From an uncultured Clostridia bacterium (lineage in GTDB: Bacteria; Bacillota; Clostridia; Christensenellales; Borkfalkiaceae), in assembly GCA_947587085.1 (NCBI GenBank), contig CANPXX010000006.1, positions 1-45,643 of the forward strand: 45,643 bases of DNA, read 5' to 3'. Made by a program: the position numbers and the translations under genes. The notes under the pieces were generated by a model. The model did not search any database. It saw nothing but the letters and a program-made list of their open reading frames with translations, and had not been told where the DNA came from. Positions 1 through 11,200 of the stretch are shown one piece after another. Each line of letters begins with the position of its first letter. Position 1 is the first letter of the stretch.

Positions 1-757
1 TATCCGCCTCGCAACAGGTCATGACGTGCCGCCCCACAAAGACGGCGCCCGCGCCCAAGCGGGGATCGACCGCCACGAGTCCCTTGAAGCGGACCGCCTT
101 CCCCGCGTACTTTTCCATATCCTCCATGAGATCGCGGTAGAAAAACGCGTAGTCCTTGTCCTCGATTTCGATGACCTTCGCGTTGACGTCGAAGGGAAGC
201 GGGTCCACGATCTCGTCGTATTCCGCCTTCCCGCCGAGATATTCGTACACGATGCCGGGGCGGCGCGACATGGCGCGCACCGCCTTGTGGAATTCCTCCT
301 TGGAATGCTCGCCGCGGAACCGATTGAACACCACCATATCGGCGTATTGCACCTTGTCGTACACGAGCTGGCGCATGTTGCGGTTATAGGCGAGGAAAGT
401 ATCCGCCTCGAAGAAGGTCATCACCTGCGCGATCAGCCAGCCGTCGGGCATGGCTTCGAACAGGCGGTCGAGCGTGAGCATCCCGTTGTATTCCACCACC
501 ACCCGATCGGGGCGGTGCTTCTTCATGAGCGCCGTGAGCGCGGGGAGAGAGATCTCCTCTTGGGTGAGGTGCTCGACCGCGAACCGCCGCACGACGAAAC
601 GGGAAGAGTCGTATTCCTCTTCCCCTTCCTCGCAGACCAAAAGGAGGGTGCGCTCGTGCTGTTCGTCGAACCGCTCGTCCTCGAAGGTCTCCTGTATGAA
701 TTTCGTCTTGCCCGAATCCAAAAATCCGAGAAAGAGATAGACGGGTATTTCCTTCAT
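1..757 (-). CDS. COG0523/CobW-type G3E GTPase with YcgQ/TIGR03943-like C-terminus (3' end truncated by window edge)
   Basis: Reverse-strand translation from ATG at 757: MKEIPVYLFLGFLDSGKTKFIQETFEDERF... (P-loop GFLDSGKT); C-terminal part ...MEDMEKYAGKAVRFKGLVAVDPRLGAGAVFVGRHVMTCCEAD. No stop before position 1. Confidence 0.85.
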   Translation of the reverse strand, partial: MKEIPVYLFLGFLDSGKTKFIQETFEDERFDEQHERTLLLVCEEGEEEYDSSRFVVRRFAVEHLTQEEISLPALTALMKKHRPDRVVVEYNGMLTLDRLFEAMPDGWLIAQVMTFFEADTFLAYNRNMRQLVYDKVQYADMVVFNRFRGEHSKEEFHKAVRAMSRRPGIVYEYLGGKAEYDEIVDPLPFDVNAKVIEIEDKDYAFFYRDLMEDMEKYAGKAVRFKGLVAVDPRLGAGAVFVGRHVMTCCEAD

Positions 758-760
758 CGT

Positions 761-1864
<1,104 letters not shown>

Positions 1865-1914
1865 ATCGCCGCTCCGATTTGTGTTTTCTCTTTATATACC
1901 CCGTCCGACGGCGA

Positions 1915-3141
1915 TCAAAACGTCCAATTCCCGTTTTTGAAAATTTGCACGCGCGCGCCGTTCTTCGTGACGCCCACCACTTCGAGGTCGGGGCTCCCGA
2001 TCATGAAATCCACATGGATGATACTGTCGTTGATGCCCTTTGCGCGGATCTCCTCGTTCGACATCTGCTCGAAGCCCTTCACGCATTCGTTGAAGCCGCG
2101 CCCGAGCGCCAAGTGACAGCTCGCGTTCTCGTCGAACAACGTATTATAGAAGAGGATATTCGAATTGTTGATGGGAGAATCATAGGCGATGAGCGCGCAT
2201 TCGCCCAACATCTTCGCCCCCTCGTCCATGGAGATCATCTTTTCGAGAAGCGCGCCGTTCTTCTCCGCCTGCACCGCGACGACCTTTCCGCCCTCAAAGC
2301 GGACCGAGAAATTCTCGATGAGCTCGCCCTGATAGGACAGCGGCTTGGTCGAATAGACGATCCCCTCCGCCTCGCCCGCCTTGGGCGAAATGAAGATCTC
2401 CTCGGTCGGGATATTGGGATTGAAGAGCACGCCCCCGATCGTCTCCTCGCCGCCCCCCTTGAAACAGCTATCGGGAATGAGCCCGACTTTCAGGTCGGTG
2501 CCGTTGGAGGAGCGGTATTCGAGCGAAACGAGCTTCAAGCGGTTGAGATAGTCGCACCGCGCCGCAAGCGCGTCGTTATGGCGCGCCCATTCGCGCACGG
2601 GATCAGGACCGTCGGCGCGGGAAGCGGAGAGGATGGCGTCCCAAAGCCGCTCCACCGCCGTGCTCGCCACGAGCCCGGGGAACACCTTCTTCGCCCACGC
2701 CTTCCCGGGGACCGCCGCGATGCACCACTGGTACTTGTTCTCCATCGCGTCGCGGTAGGGTTTTGCGATACGCGAGCGCGCCGCCCGCACGGCGGTGAAC
2801 TTCTCTTGGTCCACCCCTTTGAGCCCGTCCGGGTCGGTGGATTCGAGGTAGAGCATGGCGGGAAGCTGTTCCTTCCGAAGCTCCAACTTTTCGATCTCCC
2901 ACTTCTCGAACGCGGAGAGCTTATCCTGCGACTGATACTTATAGTGGGTGTGCACGAGCGGCTGATGCGACCATTCGACGCTCACCTTGCCCGCACCCGC
3001 GCGGTACAGCTCCTCTACGACCATCTCCACGAATTCGGGCTGGTCGAGCTCCGCCTGCACGATGACCCACTGTCCCTTCTTCACGCCCACGCCCGTTCTG
3101 GCGATGAGCTTCGCATATCTGCGCAACTGTAATTTATTCAT
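1915..3141 (-). CDS. M29 family aminopeptidase (AmpS/PepS-like)
   Basis: MNKLQLRRYAKLIARTGVGVKKGQWVIVQAELDQPEFV...; C-term DSIIHVDFMIGSPDLEVVGVTKNGARVQIFKNGNWTF. ATG at 3141 preceded by aggagg-like SD. Confidence 0.92.
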   Translation of the reverse strand: MNKLQLRRYAKLIARTGVGVKKGQWVIVQAELDQPEFVEMVVEELYRAGAGKVSVEWSHQPLVHTHYKYQSQDKLSAFEKWEIEKLELRKEQLPAMLYLESTDPDGLKGVDQEKFTAVRAARSRIAKPYRDAMENKYQWCIAAVPGKAWAKKVFPGLVASTAVERLWDAILSASRADGPDPVREWARHNDALAARCDYLNRLKLVSLEYRSSNGTDLKVGLIPDSCFKGGGEETIGGVLFNPNIPTEEIFISPKAGEAEGIVYSTKPLSYQGELIENFSVRFEGGKVVAVQAEKNGALLEKMISMDEGAKMLGECALIAYDSPINNSNILFYNTLFDENASCHLALGRGFNECVKGFEQMSNEEIRAKGINDSIIHVDFMIGSPDLEVVGVTKNGARVQIFKNGNWTF

Positions 3142-3192
3142 AGTTCCTCCTATTTTTCCAAATGATTGACGGTTTTTATGCGGAATTTCCGC

Positions 3193-3215
3193 TATTACGT
3201 CAGATATAGTACTAT
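3193..3215. repeat. Dispersed motif copy (a), divergent
   Basis: TATTACGTCAGATATAGTACTATG, overlapping the nrdG stop codon. Confidence 0.4.
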
Positions 3216-3716
3216 GTTCCCGCTCGATAATGTCGATTTCACATCGATCACGCGCTGGTTGGACGAGCCGCGGAACTTCAAACGGATGTCTTTGAGCTCT
3301 TCGATAAAGGGTCCGTCCACGAGCACGTCGAGAAGAGAAATGAGCTCCTCCGTCGCCTCGGTGCGGGCGTGCTCCTCTTGCAGAGTCCTTCCGTCGAAGG
3401 TGTAGCCCGTATAGCACCAGATCGTCTTTTTCGGAAAGCGTTGCCGCACCCTTCGGACGAAGGGCAAGAGCCCCCGCTGATTGGCGGGCTCGAACGGGTC
3501 GCCGCCGAGGAGGGAAAGCCCCGCGATATAGTCGGGCGAGAGCGCCTCCATGAGGTTGCGCTCCTCCTCTTCGGTGAACGGTCTGCCGTATCCGAAATCC
3601 CACGCGACGGAATTGAAGCAGTTCTTGCAATGCCGCGTGCAACCCGAAACGAAGAGGGATACACGAACTCCCTCTCCGTTGGCAATGTCGGTCGGTTTTA
3701 TCTCCGCTATGTTCAT
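3195..3716 (-). CDS. nrdG: Anaerobic ribonucleoside-triphosphate reductase activating protein
   Basis: MNIAEIKPTDIANGEGVRVSLFVSGCTRHCKNCFN... radical-SAM CxxxCxxC; adjacent to nrdD. Confidence 0.95.
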   Translation of the reverse strand: MNIAEIKPTDIANGEGVRVSLFVSGCTRHCKNCFNSVAWDFGYGRPFTEEEERNLMEALSPDYIAGLSLLGGDPFEPANQRGLLPFVRRVRQRFPKKTIWCYTGYTFDGRTLQEEHARTEATEELISLLDVLVDGPFIEELKDIRLKFRGSSNQRVIDVKSTLSSGNIVLYLT

Positions 3717-3727
3717 GGCGTTCCGAT

Positions 3728-5899
3728 TCACAGGTGCAACACGCGGTCCTTGATCTCCTGCGTTCTGCCCTGATTCCAATACTGCGAACCGATGTAACCG
3801 CATGTGCGGCGCGCAACGTTCATCTTGCTCTGGTCGCGGTTGTGGCAATGCGGGCACTCCCAAAGGAGCTTTCCGTCTTCCTCCACGATGGCGATCTCCC
3901 CGTCATAGCCGCACACCTGGCAATAATCGCTCTTGGTATTGAGCTCGGCGTACATGATGTTGTCGTAAATGTACTGCATCACCGCGAGCACGGCGGGGAT
4001 ATTGTCCTGCATGTTGGGCACTTCGACGTACGAGATGGCGCCTCCCGGCGAAAGCTGTTGGAACTCGCTCTCGAATTTGAGCTTGGTGAACGCGTCGATC
4101 TTCTCGGTGACGTGCACGTGATAGCTGTTTGTGATGTAGTTCCTGTCCGTCACCCCGGGGATGATGCCGAAGCGCTTCTGCAAGCACTTCGCGAATTTGT
4201 ACGTCGTGCTCTCGAGCGGCGTGCCGTAGAGCGAAAAGTCGATGTTGTGCTTCGCCTTCCACTCCTTGCACTTATCGTTCATGTGTTGCATCACAGAGAG
4301 CGCGAAGGGCTTCGCCGCCGCGTCGGTGTGCGATTTCCCCGTCATGTATTTGGTGCACTCATACAGACCCGCATAGCCGAGCGAGATGGTGGAATAGCCG
4401 CCGTAGAGCAGTTTATCGATGGTCTCTCCCTTTTTGAGGCGGGCGAGCGCGCCGTACTGCCAGAGGATGGGCGCCGCGTCGGACAGCGTGCCTTTGAGGC
4501 GGTTGTGACGTTCGAGAAGGGCGCGGTAGCACAGATCGAGCCGCTCGTCGAAGATCTTCCAGAATTCGTCGAAGTCGCCGCCCGAGGAGAGCGCGACGTC
4601 CACCAGATTGATGGTCACGACGCCCTGATTGAATCTGCCGTAATACTTGGGCTTGCCGTCTGCGTCCACATAGGGCGTAAGGAAACTGCGGCAGCCCATG
4701 CAGGTGTAGCAATGCCCCTCCCCGTTCTTGTCGATCTTGTATTCGAGCATCTTCTTCTCGGAGATATAGTCGGGCACCATGCGCTTCGCCGTGCAACGGG
4801 CGGCGAGCTCGGTGAGCTCCCAATAGCGGCTCCCCTCGCGCACGTTGTCCTCTTCGAGCACATAGATGAGTTTGGGGAAAGCGGGGGTGACCCATACGCC
4901 CGTCTCGTTCTTTACGCCTTGGATGCGCTGGCGGAGCGTCTCCTCGATGATCATGGCGAGGTCGTCGCGTTCGCGCTCGTTGCGCGCCTCCCCGAGATAC
5001 ATGAACACCGTCACGAAGGGAGCTTGTCCGTTGGTGGTGAGGAGGGTGACGACCTGATATTGAATGGTCTGGATGCCCTTCCGAATCTCGTCGCGGAGAC
5101 GGTTCTCGGTGATCTTGTCGATATGCGCGGCGTCGTGGACTCCCACTTCGGCGAGCTCCACCTCCACCTCCGCGCGAATCTTCTTGCGGCTCACGTCCAC
5201 GAAGGGCGCGAGATGGGTGAGCGAGATGCTCTGCCCGCCGTATTGGTTGGAGGCGACCTGCGCGATGATCTGCGTGGCGATATTGCAAGCCGTGGAAAAG
5301 GAATGCGGCTTTTCGATGAAGGTACCCGAGATGACCGTCCCGTTCTGCAACATGTCCTCAAGGTTCACGAGGTCGCAATTGTGCATGTGCTGGGCGAAAT
5401 AGTCGGCGTCGTGGAAGTGGATGATTCCCTCGTCGTGCGCCTCCACGATGTCGTGCGGGAGCAAAATGCGGCGCGTGAGGTCCTTGCTGACCTCCCCCGC
5501 CATATAGTCGCGCTGGACCGCGTTGACGGTGGGATTCTTGTTGGAATTCTCCTGCTTGACTTCCTCGTTGTTGCACTCGATGAGCGTGAGGATCTGCGCG
5601 TCGGTCGTGTTGGATTGGCGGACGAGAGAACGCGTATAGCGATAGGTGATGTATTTGCGCGCGACCGCGAACGCCTTCGCGTCCATGATCTGGTTCTCCA
5701 CGAAATCTTGGATCTCCTCCACGCTCACCGCGCGGTTGAGATCGTTGGAGAGCGCCGTCACGCGGTCGGCGATCGCCGCGATCTGCTCTTCGGTGAGGCG
5801 GTTCCCCTCGCTCACCTCATTGTTCGCCTTGCGGATGGCGTTCAAGATCTTGCGCACATCGAAGGCTACTTCCGTACCGTTTCTCTTGATGATCTTCAT
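3728..5899 (-). CDS. nrdD: Anaerobic ribonucleoside-triphosphate reductase
   Basis: MKIIKRNGTEVAFDVRKILNAI (ATP cone), C-terminal CQVCGYDGEI...CPHCHNRDQSKMNVARRTCGYIG glycyl-radical region. Confidence 0.97.
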   Translation of the reverse strand: MKIIKRNGTEVAFDVRKILNAIRKANNEVSEGNRLTEEQIAAIADRVTALSNDLNRAVSVEEIQDFVENQIMDAKAFAVARKYITYRYTRSLVRQSNTTDAQILTLIECNNEEVKQENSNKNPTVNAVQRDYMAGEVSKDLTRRILLPHDIVEAHDEGIIHFHDADYFAQHMHNCDLVNLEDMLQNGTVISGTFIEKPHSFSTACNIATQIIAQVASNQYGGQSISLTHLAPFVDVSRKKIRAEVEVELAEVGVHDAAHIDKITENRLRDEIRKGIQTIQYQVVTLLTTNGQAPFVTVFMYLGEARNERERDDLAMIIEETLRQRIQGVKNETGVWVTPAFPKLIYVLEEDNVREGSRYWELTELAARCTAKRMVPDYISEKKMLEYKIDKNGEGHCYTCMGCRSFLTPYVDADGKPKYYGRFNQGVVTINLVDVALSSGGDFDEFWKIFDERLDLCYRALLERHNRLKGTLSDAAPILWQYGALARLKKGETIDKLLYGGYSTISLGYAGLYECTKYMTGKSHTDAAAKPFALSVMQHMNDKCKEWKAKHNIDFSLYGTPLESTTYKFAKCLQKRFGIIPGVTDRNYITNSYHVHVTEKIDAFTKLKFESEFQQLSPGGAISYVEVPNMQDNIPAVLAVMQYIYDNIMYAELNTKSDYCQVCGYDGEIAIVEEDGKLLWECPHCHNRDQSKMNVARRTCGYIGSQYWNQGRTQEIKDRVLHL

Positions 5900-5969
5900 C
5901 GTCCTGCTCCTTCGTTCATATTCCCCCTCCATTGCGGAGAAAAAGCGCTCCCGAAAAGGGAACGCTTTT

Positions 5970-5998
5970 ATTATACGCGCATCGATTGCATTTGTCAA
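5970..5998 (-). promoter_or_regulatory. Sigma70/A-type promoter of nrdD (TTGACA-N17-TATAAT)
   Basis: Reverse strand TTGACA (5998-5993), 17-nt spacer, TATAAT (5975-5970). Confidence 0.85.
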
Positions 5999-6005
5999 CA
6001 AATTT

Positions 6006-6053
6006 CCACTATATTTTGATAGAAATTTTTTGCGCAACCACTATATCTTGTGT
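6006..6053 (-). promoter_or_regulatory. Tandem NrdR-box-like sites upstream of nrdD
   Basis: Plus strand CCACTATATTTTGATA (6006-6021) and CCACTATATCTTGTGT (6038-6053), starts 32 bp apart, just upstream of the -35. Matches the known NrdR pattern of two ~16-bp boxes about three helical turns apart. Confidence 0.8.
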
Positions 6054-6131
6054 TTTGGGCGGATTTTGACGAATTTTCGCCATGAAACAAACGGCGCAAA
6101 AAGTTACACGCGCGTTCTCTAAGCGCAGGTC

Positions 6132-7055
6132 TTAGAACTCCGACACCGTGAGCCCGTCGAGGATCTCCTCATACTTTTTCTTGGTGAAGGAGATCGTCCC
6201 GAACGTCGTGACCGTGGCGGTCCCTGCGGCGACGCCCGCGCGCAGAATGTCGGGAAGATCGGCGCCCTGCTGCATCATCACAGCCGCGGCGGCGACCATG
6301 CCGTCCCCCGCGCCGACCGTGGAATTGATCGCCACGTTGATGCTCTTACAATAATAATTGCGCGTGCCGTCCGTGATGATCGCGCCGTCCTTGCCGAGCG
6401 ACAGAAGCACCGCTTTGGCGCCCCTGTCCAAGAGCTCGTGGCATCCCGCGAGCATATCCGAACGGTCGTAGAACTCATGCCCGAGCGTCTCTTCGAGCTC
6501 CTCGATATTGGGCTTCACGAGGTCGATGCCCGCTTCGAGCGCGGCGAAGAGTTTCGCCCCCTCCGTGTCGGCGATGCGCAGGGACTTGGAGTCCACCGCG
6601 CGGAAGATCTCGCGGTAATAGCTCGCGTCCACGCCGCGGGGAAGTCCGCCCGAGATGACCGTCACATCGGAATGTGCGGAGAAATTCCGAATCATCTGCA
6701 TGAGCTCCACGAGCTTATCGGGTCCCACCCGCTCGCCCACGTCGTTGATCTCGGTGAGCATGGATTTCTTGTCGATACACTTGTAGTTTTCGCGGACCCT
6801 GCCGCTGTTCCAGACGAAGGAGAAAGGGACCCCCTCCCGATCCAGCGCGCGTTCGAACATCGCGCCGTTCTCGTTGTACATAAACCCTGTCGCCTGCGCT
6901 TCCGCCCCGAGGCGGGCAACGCCGATCGCCACATTGATCGCTTTCCCCGTGAAGGAGAGCGTCTTGCTCTTCACAACGTTGACCTTTCCGACGTTGAGAG
7001 AATCGAGCTCGATCGTAACATCCACACTCGGGCTCATGCAAACGGTCAAAATCAT
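6132..7055 (-). CDS. PfkB-family kinase, 1-phosphofructokinase/tagatose-6-P kinase type
   Basis: MILTVCMSPSVDVTIELDSLNVGKVN...SFTGKAINVAIGVARLG; C-term NSTVGAGDGMVA motif. TTG at 7079 is a possible alternative start. Confidence 0.9.
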   Translation of the reverse strand: MILTVCMSPSVDVTIELDSLNVGKVNVVKSKTLSFTGKAINVAIGVARLGAEAQATGFMYNENGAMFERALDREGVPFSFVWNSGRVRENYKCIDKKSMLTEINDVGERVGPDKLVELMQMIRNFSAHSDVTVISGGLPRGVDASYYREIFRAVDSKSLRIADTEGAKLFAALEAGIDLVKPNIEELEETLGHEFYDRSDMLAGCHELLDRGAKAVLLSLGKDGAIITDGTRNYYCKSINVAINSTVGAGDGMVAAAAVMMQQGADLPDILRAGVAAGTATVTTFGTISFTKKKYEEILDGLTVSEF

Positions 7056-7090
7056 CCTGTCCCCCTTGTCCGCGGACAACCTCCGCGGGA

Positions 7091-7111
7091 AGTGACGAAT
7101 TGCGTCACTTT
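7091..7111. promoter_or_regulatory. Perfect inverted repeat AAGTGACG-AATTG-CGTCACTT in the leader of the PfkB kinase gene
   Basis: 8-bp perfect arms with 5-nt spacer, downstream of a predicted promoter (TTGAAA-N17-TATAAT on the minus strand). Confidence 0.6.
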
Positions 7112-7188
7112 GTTTACGGCTTTATTATATTACACAACCTTCGGAATTTCAATAGATTTTCCGAAAAAATCCAAAAAACTTTTCGTCG

Positions 7189-8151
7189 TCACATGGAGAT
7201 CATTTGCAGGGTCTCATACAGTTCGTAGTTGAACTTCTTCTTCATGGAGACCGCTTCGATGATGTCCATATCGATGATCTCGTTCTTATGGATGCCGACA
7301 ACGCGGTTGCCGATTCCGTCTTTCAGGAGGCGCACCGCCTTGTTGCCGAACTGCGCCGCGAGCATTCTGTCTGCCATCGAGGGCGAACCGCCCCGCTGGA
7401 TGTGCCCGATGTTGGTGGGACGCACCGAATAGGGCGTGAGCTCTTGGAGCTGTTTCGCGAAGGCGTCGGCGCTCGTCGCCCCCTCCGCGACCACGATGAT
7501 GTTGGAATGCTTCCCGTTGGCGCGCGAGCGGTTGATGCGCATCACGATGTCGTCCATGTCGTAGGAGATCTCGGGGACCACGATGATCTCGGCGCCCGAG
7601 GTGATGCCCGTATAGAGCGCGATGTCGCCGCAATGTCTGCCCATGACCTCCACCACGGAGACGCGCTCGTGCGAATTCATGGTGTCGCGCAACTTATTGA
7701 TGAGTTCGAGGCAGGTATTCACCGCCGTATCGAAGCCCAACGTGTAATCGGTATATTGCAGGTCGTTGTCGATGGTCCCGGGGATGCCGATGGTCGGAAT
7801 GCCGAAATCCTCGGTGAGGCACTTCGCGCCGCGGAAGGAACCGTCGCCGCCGATGACGACGAGCCCCTCGATTCCCCTGCGGTCGAGGGTCGCGACCGCC
7901 TTCTTCTGCCCCTCCTTCGTGAGCATTTCGAGACAGCGCGCCGTCCTCAGCTTGGTCCCGCCGCGCTGGACGATATCGGAAACGCTTCGCATCTCCAAGG
8001 GCATCATGGTGTCGTCGATGAGTCCCGCATAGCCGCGCTCGATGCCGTAGACCTCCATCCCGAAATAGATCGCCGTACGGACGACTGCGCGGATCGCCGC
8101 ATTCATGCCGGGCGCGTCGCCGCCGCTCGTAAGTAGACCGATACGTTTCAT
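7189..8151 (-). CDS. pfkA: 6-phosphofructokinase
   Basis: MKRIGLLTSGGDAPGMNAAIRAVVR..., GGDGSFRGA, GIPGTIDNDL motifs. Confidence 0.97.
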   Translation of the reverse strand: MKRIGLLTSGGDAPGMNAAIRAVVRTAIYFGMEVYGIERGYAGLIDDTMMPLEMRSVSDIVQRGGTKLRTARCLEMLTKEGQKKAVATLDRRGIEGLVVIGGDGSFRGAKCLTEDFGIPTIGIPGTIDNDLQYTDYTLGFDTAVNTCLELINKLRDTMNSHERVSVVEVMGRHCGDIALYTGITSGAEIIVVPEISYDMDDIVMRINRSRANGKHSNIIVVAEGATSADAFAKQLQELTPYSVRPTNIGHIQRGGSPSMADRMLAAQFGNKAVRLLKDGIGNRVVGIHKNEIIDMDIIEAVSMKKKFNYELYETLQMISM

Positions 8152-8251
8152 ACCTAACCTCCCAATCCCCGTTTTCCCCACTATTATAACAGATATTGTG
8201 ACAAAAGAAAAGGGGGTTTTTCAAAATTTGTACTTTCTTTTTTGCATTTTT

Positions 8252-11200
8252 TCAGCGGGGCTGCATCTTGATCTTCTCCCGCGGGAGAAAGGTGAGGAGC
8301 TCCGCCGTGAACGCGCGGCTTAGATTGACGGGAAATTCGTACCGCTTCCCGCCGTGCAAGATCTTCGCTTTGGTCTGCCCTGCGTATTCCTGCAACGCCT
8401 CGATGAGTTCCTCGAACTCCTCCTCGGGTAGCTCGCGCGCGTCCAGCCACAGGACCTCCCCCGCCTCCTCTTCCTTCTTCTCCTCGGGCGGGGTGAAGCT
8501 CTCCAAGTTGTCGAGGATGATGACGGGAAGTTTCTCGGGCGCGATGTCGATCTTCCCCGAGAGGCGCACCACCGCGTCCGTGCGCAGCGCCCCCTTGATC
8601 TTTTCGTACACGCGCGGGAAGGCAACGCACTCCACGCTCCCATAGAGGTCCTCGACGGTGATAAATCCCATGGGCACGCCGCCGCGCGTGTTGTGCTTTT
8701 TGACGGCGGAGACGATGCCGCCCATCGTCACGGGGTCGTCGGACTTGATCTGGTGATAGGTCCTGTCGCCCGTCTCTTCGTCCTCTTCGAAGTCGGCGAG
8801 CATGCCGCAGTGGAAGGTGCAGTCCGCAAAATGGGACGCGAACGCCGCGAAGGGATGTCCGCTGACATACACGCCGAGCACCGATTTTTCGCGGGAGAGC
8901 AGTTCGGCGTGGTCCCATTCGGGGAGATCGGGATAGGTGACGGCGGGCGCCTCCTCCGCGATGATGTCGCCGAAGAGCGACATCTGCGCACTGCTCTTTT
9001 GCTTATCAATGCCCGCGATGCGGCGCATCAGCTCCTCATAGACGGCGGCATACTGCGAGCGACGCTTCCCCATGCCGTCGAACGCGCCGCCGAAGATGAG
9101 CGCCTCCACCATGCGTTTGTTCACGAACTTGGTGCATCGCATCAAGAAATCGGAGAAATCTTTGAACAGCCCGTTCTCTTCCCGTTCCTTGATGACCGCC
9201 TCCATCGCCGCGATGCCCACGCCGCGGAGCGCGCACAGCCCGAAGCGGAGCCCGTTCTCCTGCACCGAGAAATACGCCTTGGAGCGGTTCACGTCGGGCG
9301 GATAGACGGCGATGTTCTTCTCCTTCATGTAGACGACGTATTTGGCGATCTCGTCGATCTTGTCGATTCGGTTGTTGAGCACGCCCGCGAGGAATTCGCG
9401 CGGATAGTACTTTTTGAGATACGCCGTCTGGTAGGTGACGACGGCGTACGCCGCCGCGTGCGACTTGTTGAAGGCGTACGAGGCGAAGCTCTCCATCTGC
9501 GCGAAGAGCTCCGAAGCGACCTCGGGCGGGATGCCGTGCGCCTTACAGCCCGTGATGTTCCCCCCCTTCTCGATGTCGCCGTAGATGAATTTATCCCTCT
9601 GCGCCATCAGCTCGGAGCGGTGCTTCTTCGCCATCGCGCGGCGCACGAGGTCTGCCTGTCCGAGCGAATAGCCCGCGAGATTTTGGAAGATCTGCATCAC
9701 CTGTTCCTGATAGATGATGACGCCGTATGTCTTTTCGAGGATGGGCTTCAAAAGGGGCGTGAGATATTTGATGTGCGCGGGGTCCGCCCTGTTTTTCAGA
9801 TAGTCGGGAATGAAGTCCATGGGACCGGGGCGGTAGAGCGAGATACCCGCGATGAGGTCCTCGAGGCAGGTGGGTTGGAGCTGTTTCATGAACCGCTTCA
9901 TCCCCCCCTGTTCAAGCTGGAACACGGCGTCCGTATCCCCTTCCGAGATGAGCTCGTACGCCTTCGGGTCGTTGCAGTCCTGCCCGAACTCCACCGTCCG
10001 TCCCGTGTCCTCCAAGATGTAATCGCACGCCTTCTTGATGTCGGTGAGCGTCGTGAGGGCAAGGAAGTCCATTTTGAGCATGCCGATGGACTCCACTTCC
10101 TTCATGTCGAATTGGGTGGTGATGTCCTCTCCGTTGCGGGAGAGCGGCACGTTGTCCGAGATGCGCTTGCGGCAAATGACGACGCCCGCCGCGTGCATGG
10201 AGGTGTTGCGCGGCATCCCCTCGAGTTTCAGCCCCATGTCGATGACGCGTTTCAGCGTCTCGTCGGATTCGTAGATCTCCACGAATTCGGGATCGCGCTT
10301 GCCCTCCTGATCGGCGAGCCGCTTGACCGCCTCGTCATGCTTATCGGGGTCCCCCTCCGTCGCCTTGACCTGTTCGCGGCAAGACTCGATGTTCAGCCCG
10401 AGCAATTCGCGGATGGTCGAACGCCCGTCCATGAGCTTGGTCACGCGGTCCGTCTCGGCATAGGGAACGCGCATCACGCGCCCCACGTCTTTGATGACCG
10501 CGCGCGAGGCGAGCGTACCGAAGGTGACGATCTGCGCCACGTTCTCGGGATGGTAGCGGCGGCGGACATAGTCGATAGTCTCGCCGCGGCGCGCCGTGCA
10601 GAAGTCCACGTCGAAGTCGGGCATGGAGACGCGGTCGGGATTGAGAAAGCGCTCGAAGAGCAGGTCATAGCGGAGCGGATCGACGTTGGTGATGCCGATC
10701 GCATAGGCGACGATGCTCCCCACGCCCGAACCGCGCCCCGGTCCGACGGGGATATCGTGCAGGCGCGACCAATTGATATAGTCCCACACGATGAGGAAGT
10801 AATCGGCGAAATCCATCTTGATGATGATGTTCAGCTCGTACTCGGCGCGCGCCTTGATCTCGTCGGTCAGCACGGGATAGCGCTTGGGGAGCCCCTCCCA
10901 TGTGAGGCGGGTGAGAAATTCGGGGGACGGCGTGCCGTCGTCCGCCGTATACAGCGGGATGAGCGATTTATCGTAGCGGGGCGTGCCGTTGGGTTCCAAA
11001 TCAAAGGGCGTATCGGTATCGGACACCTTGTCGGCGATCTCTAACGTATTGGAGATCGCTTCGGGAAGATCGGGGAAGAGCGCCGCCATTTCGTCCCCCG
11101 ATTTCATGTAGAACTCGTGCGTCTGCATCTTCATGCGCGTCGGGTCGTCCAACGTGCGCTTGGTCTGGATGCACATGAGCACGTCCTGCATCTCCCAATC

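Noticed and set aside
1915-3816. 633-aa minus ORF extending upstream of the M29 aminopeptidase
   Set aside because: The extension is out of frame over nrdG. Homology and the SD place the real start at 3141.
3734-6019. 761-aa plus-strand ORF antisense to nrdD (also 8693-11044, 21765-23417, 26988-28724, 35139-37682, 41705-43366)
   Set aside because: Shadow ORFs opposite clearly conserved genes. High GC3 codon usage removes stops on the other strand; the translations are His/Arg/Val-rich with no recognisable motifs.
9405-9420. Extra copy of the dispersed AGTACT motif in dnaE
   Set aside because: Only the hexamer-level match is present; the TATG-N5-CATA part is missing and it lies in conserved coding sequence.
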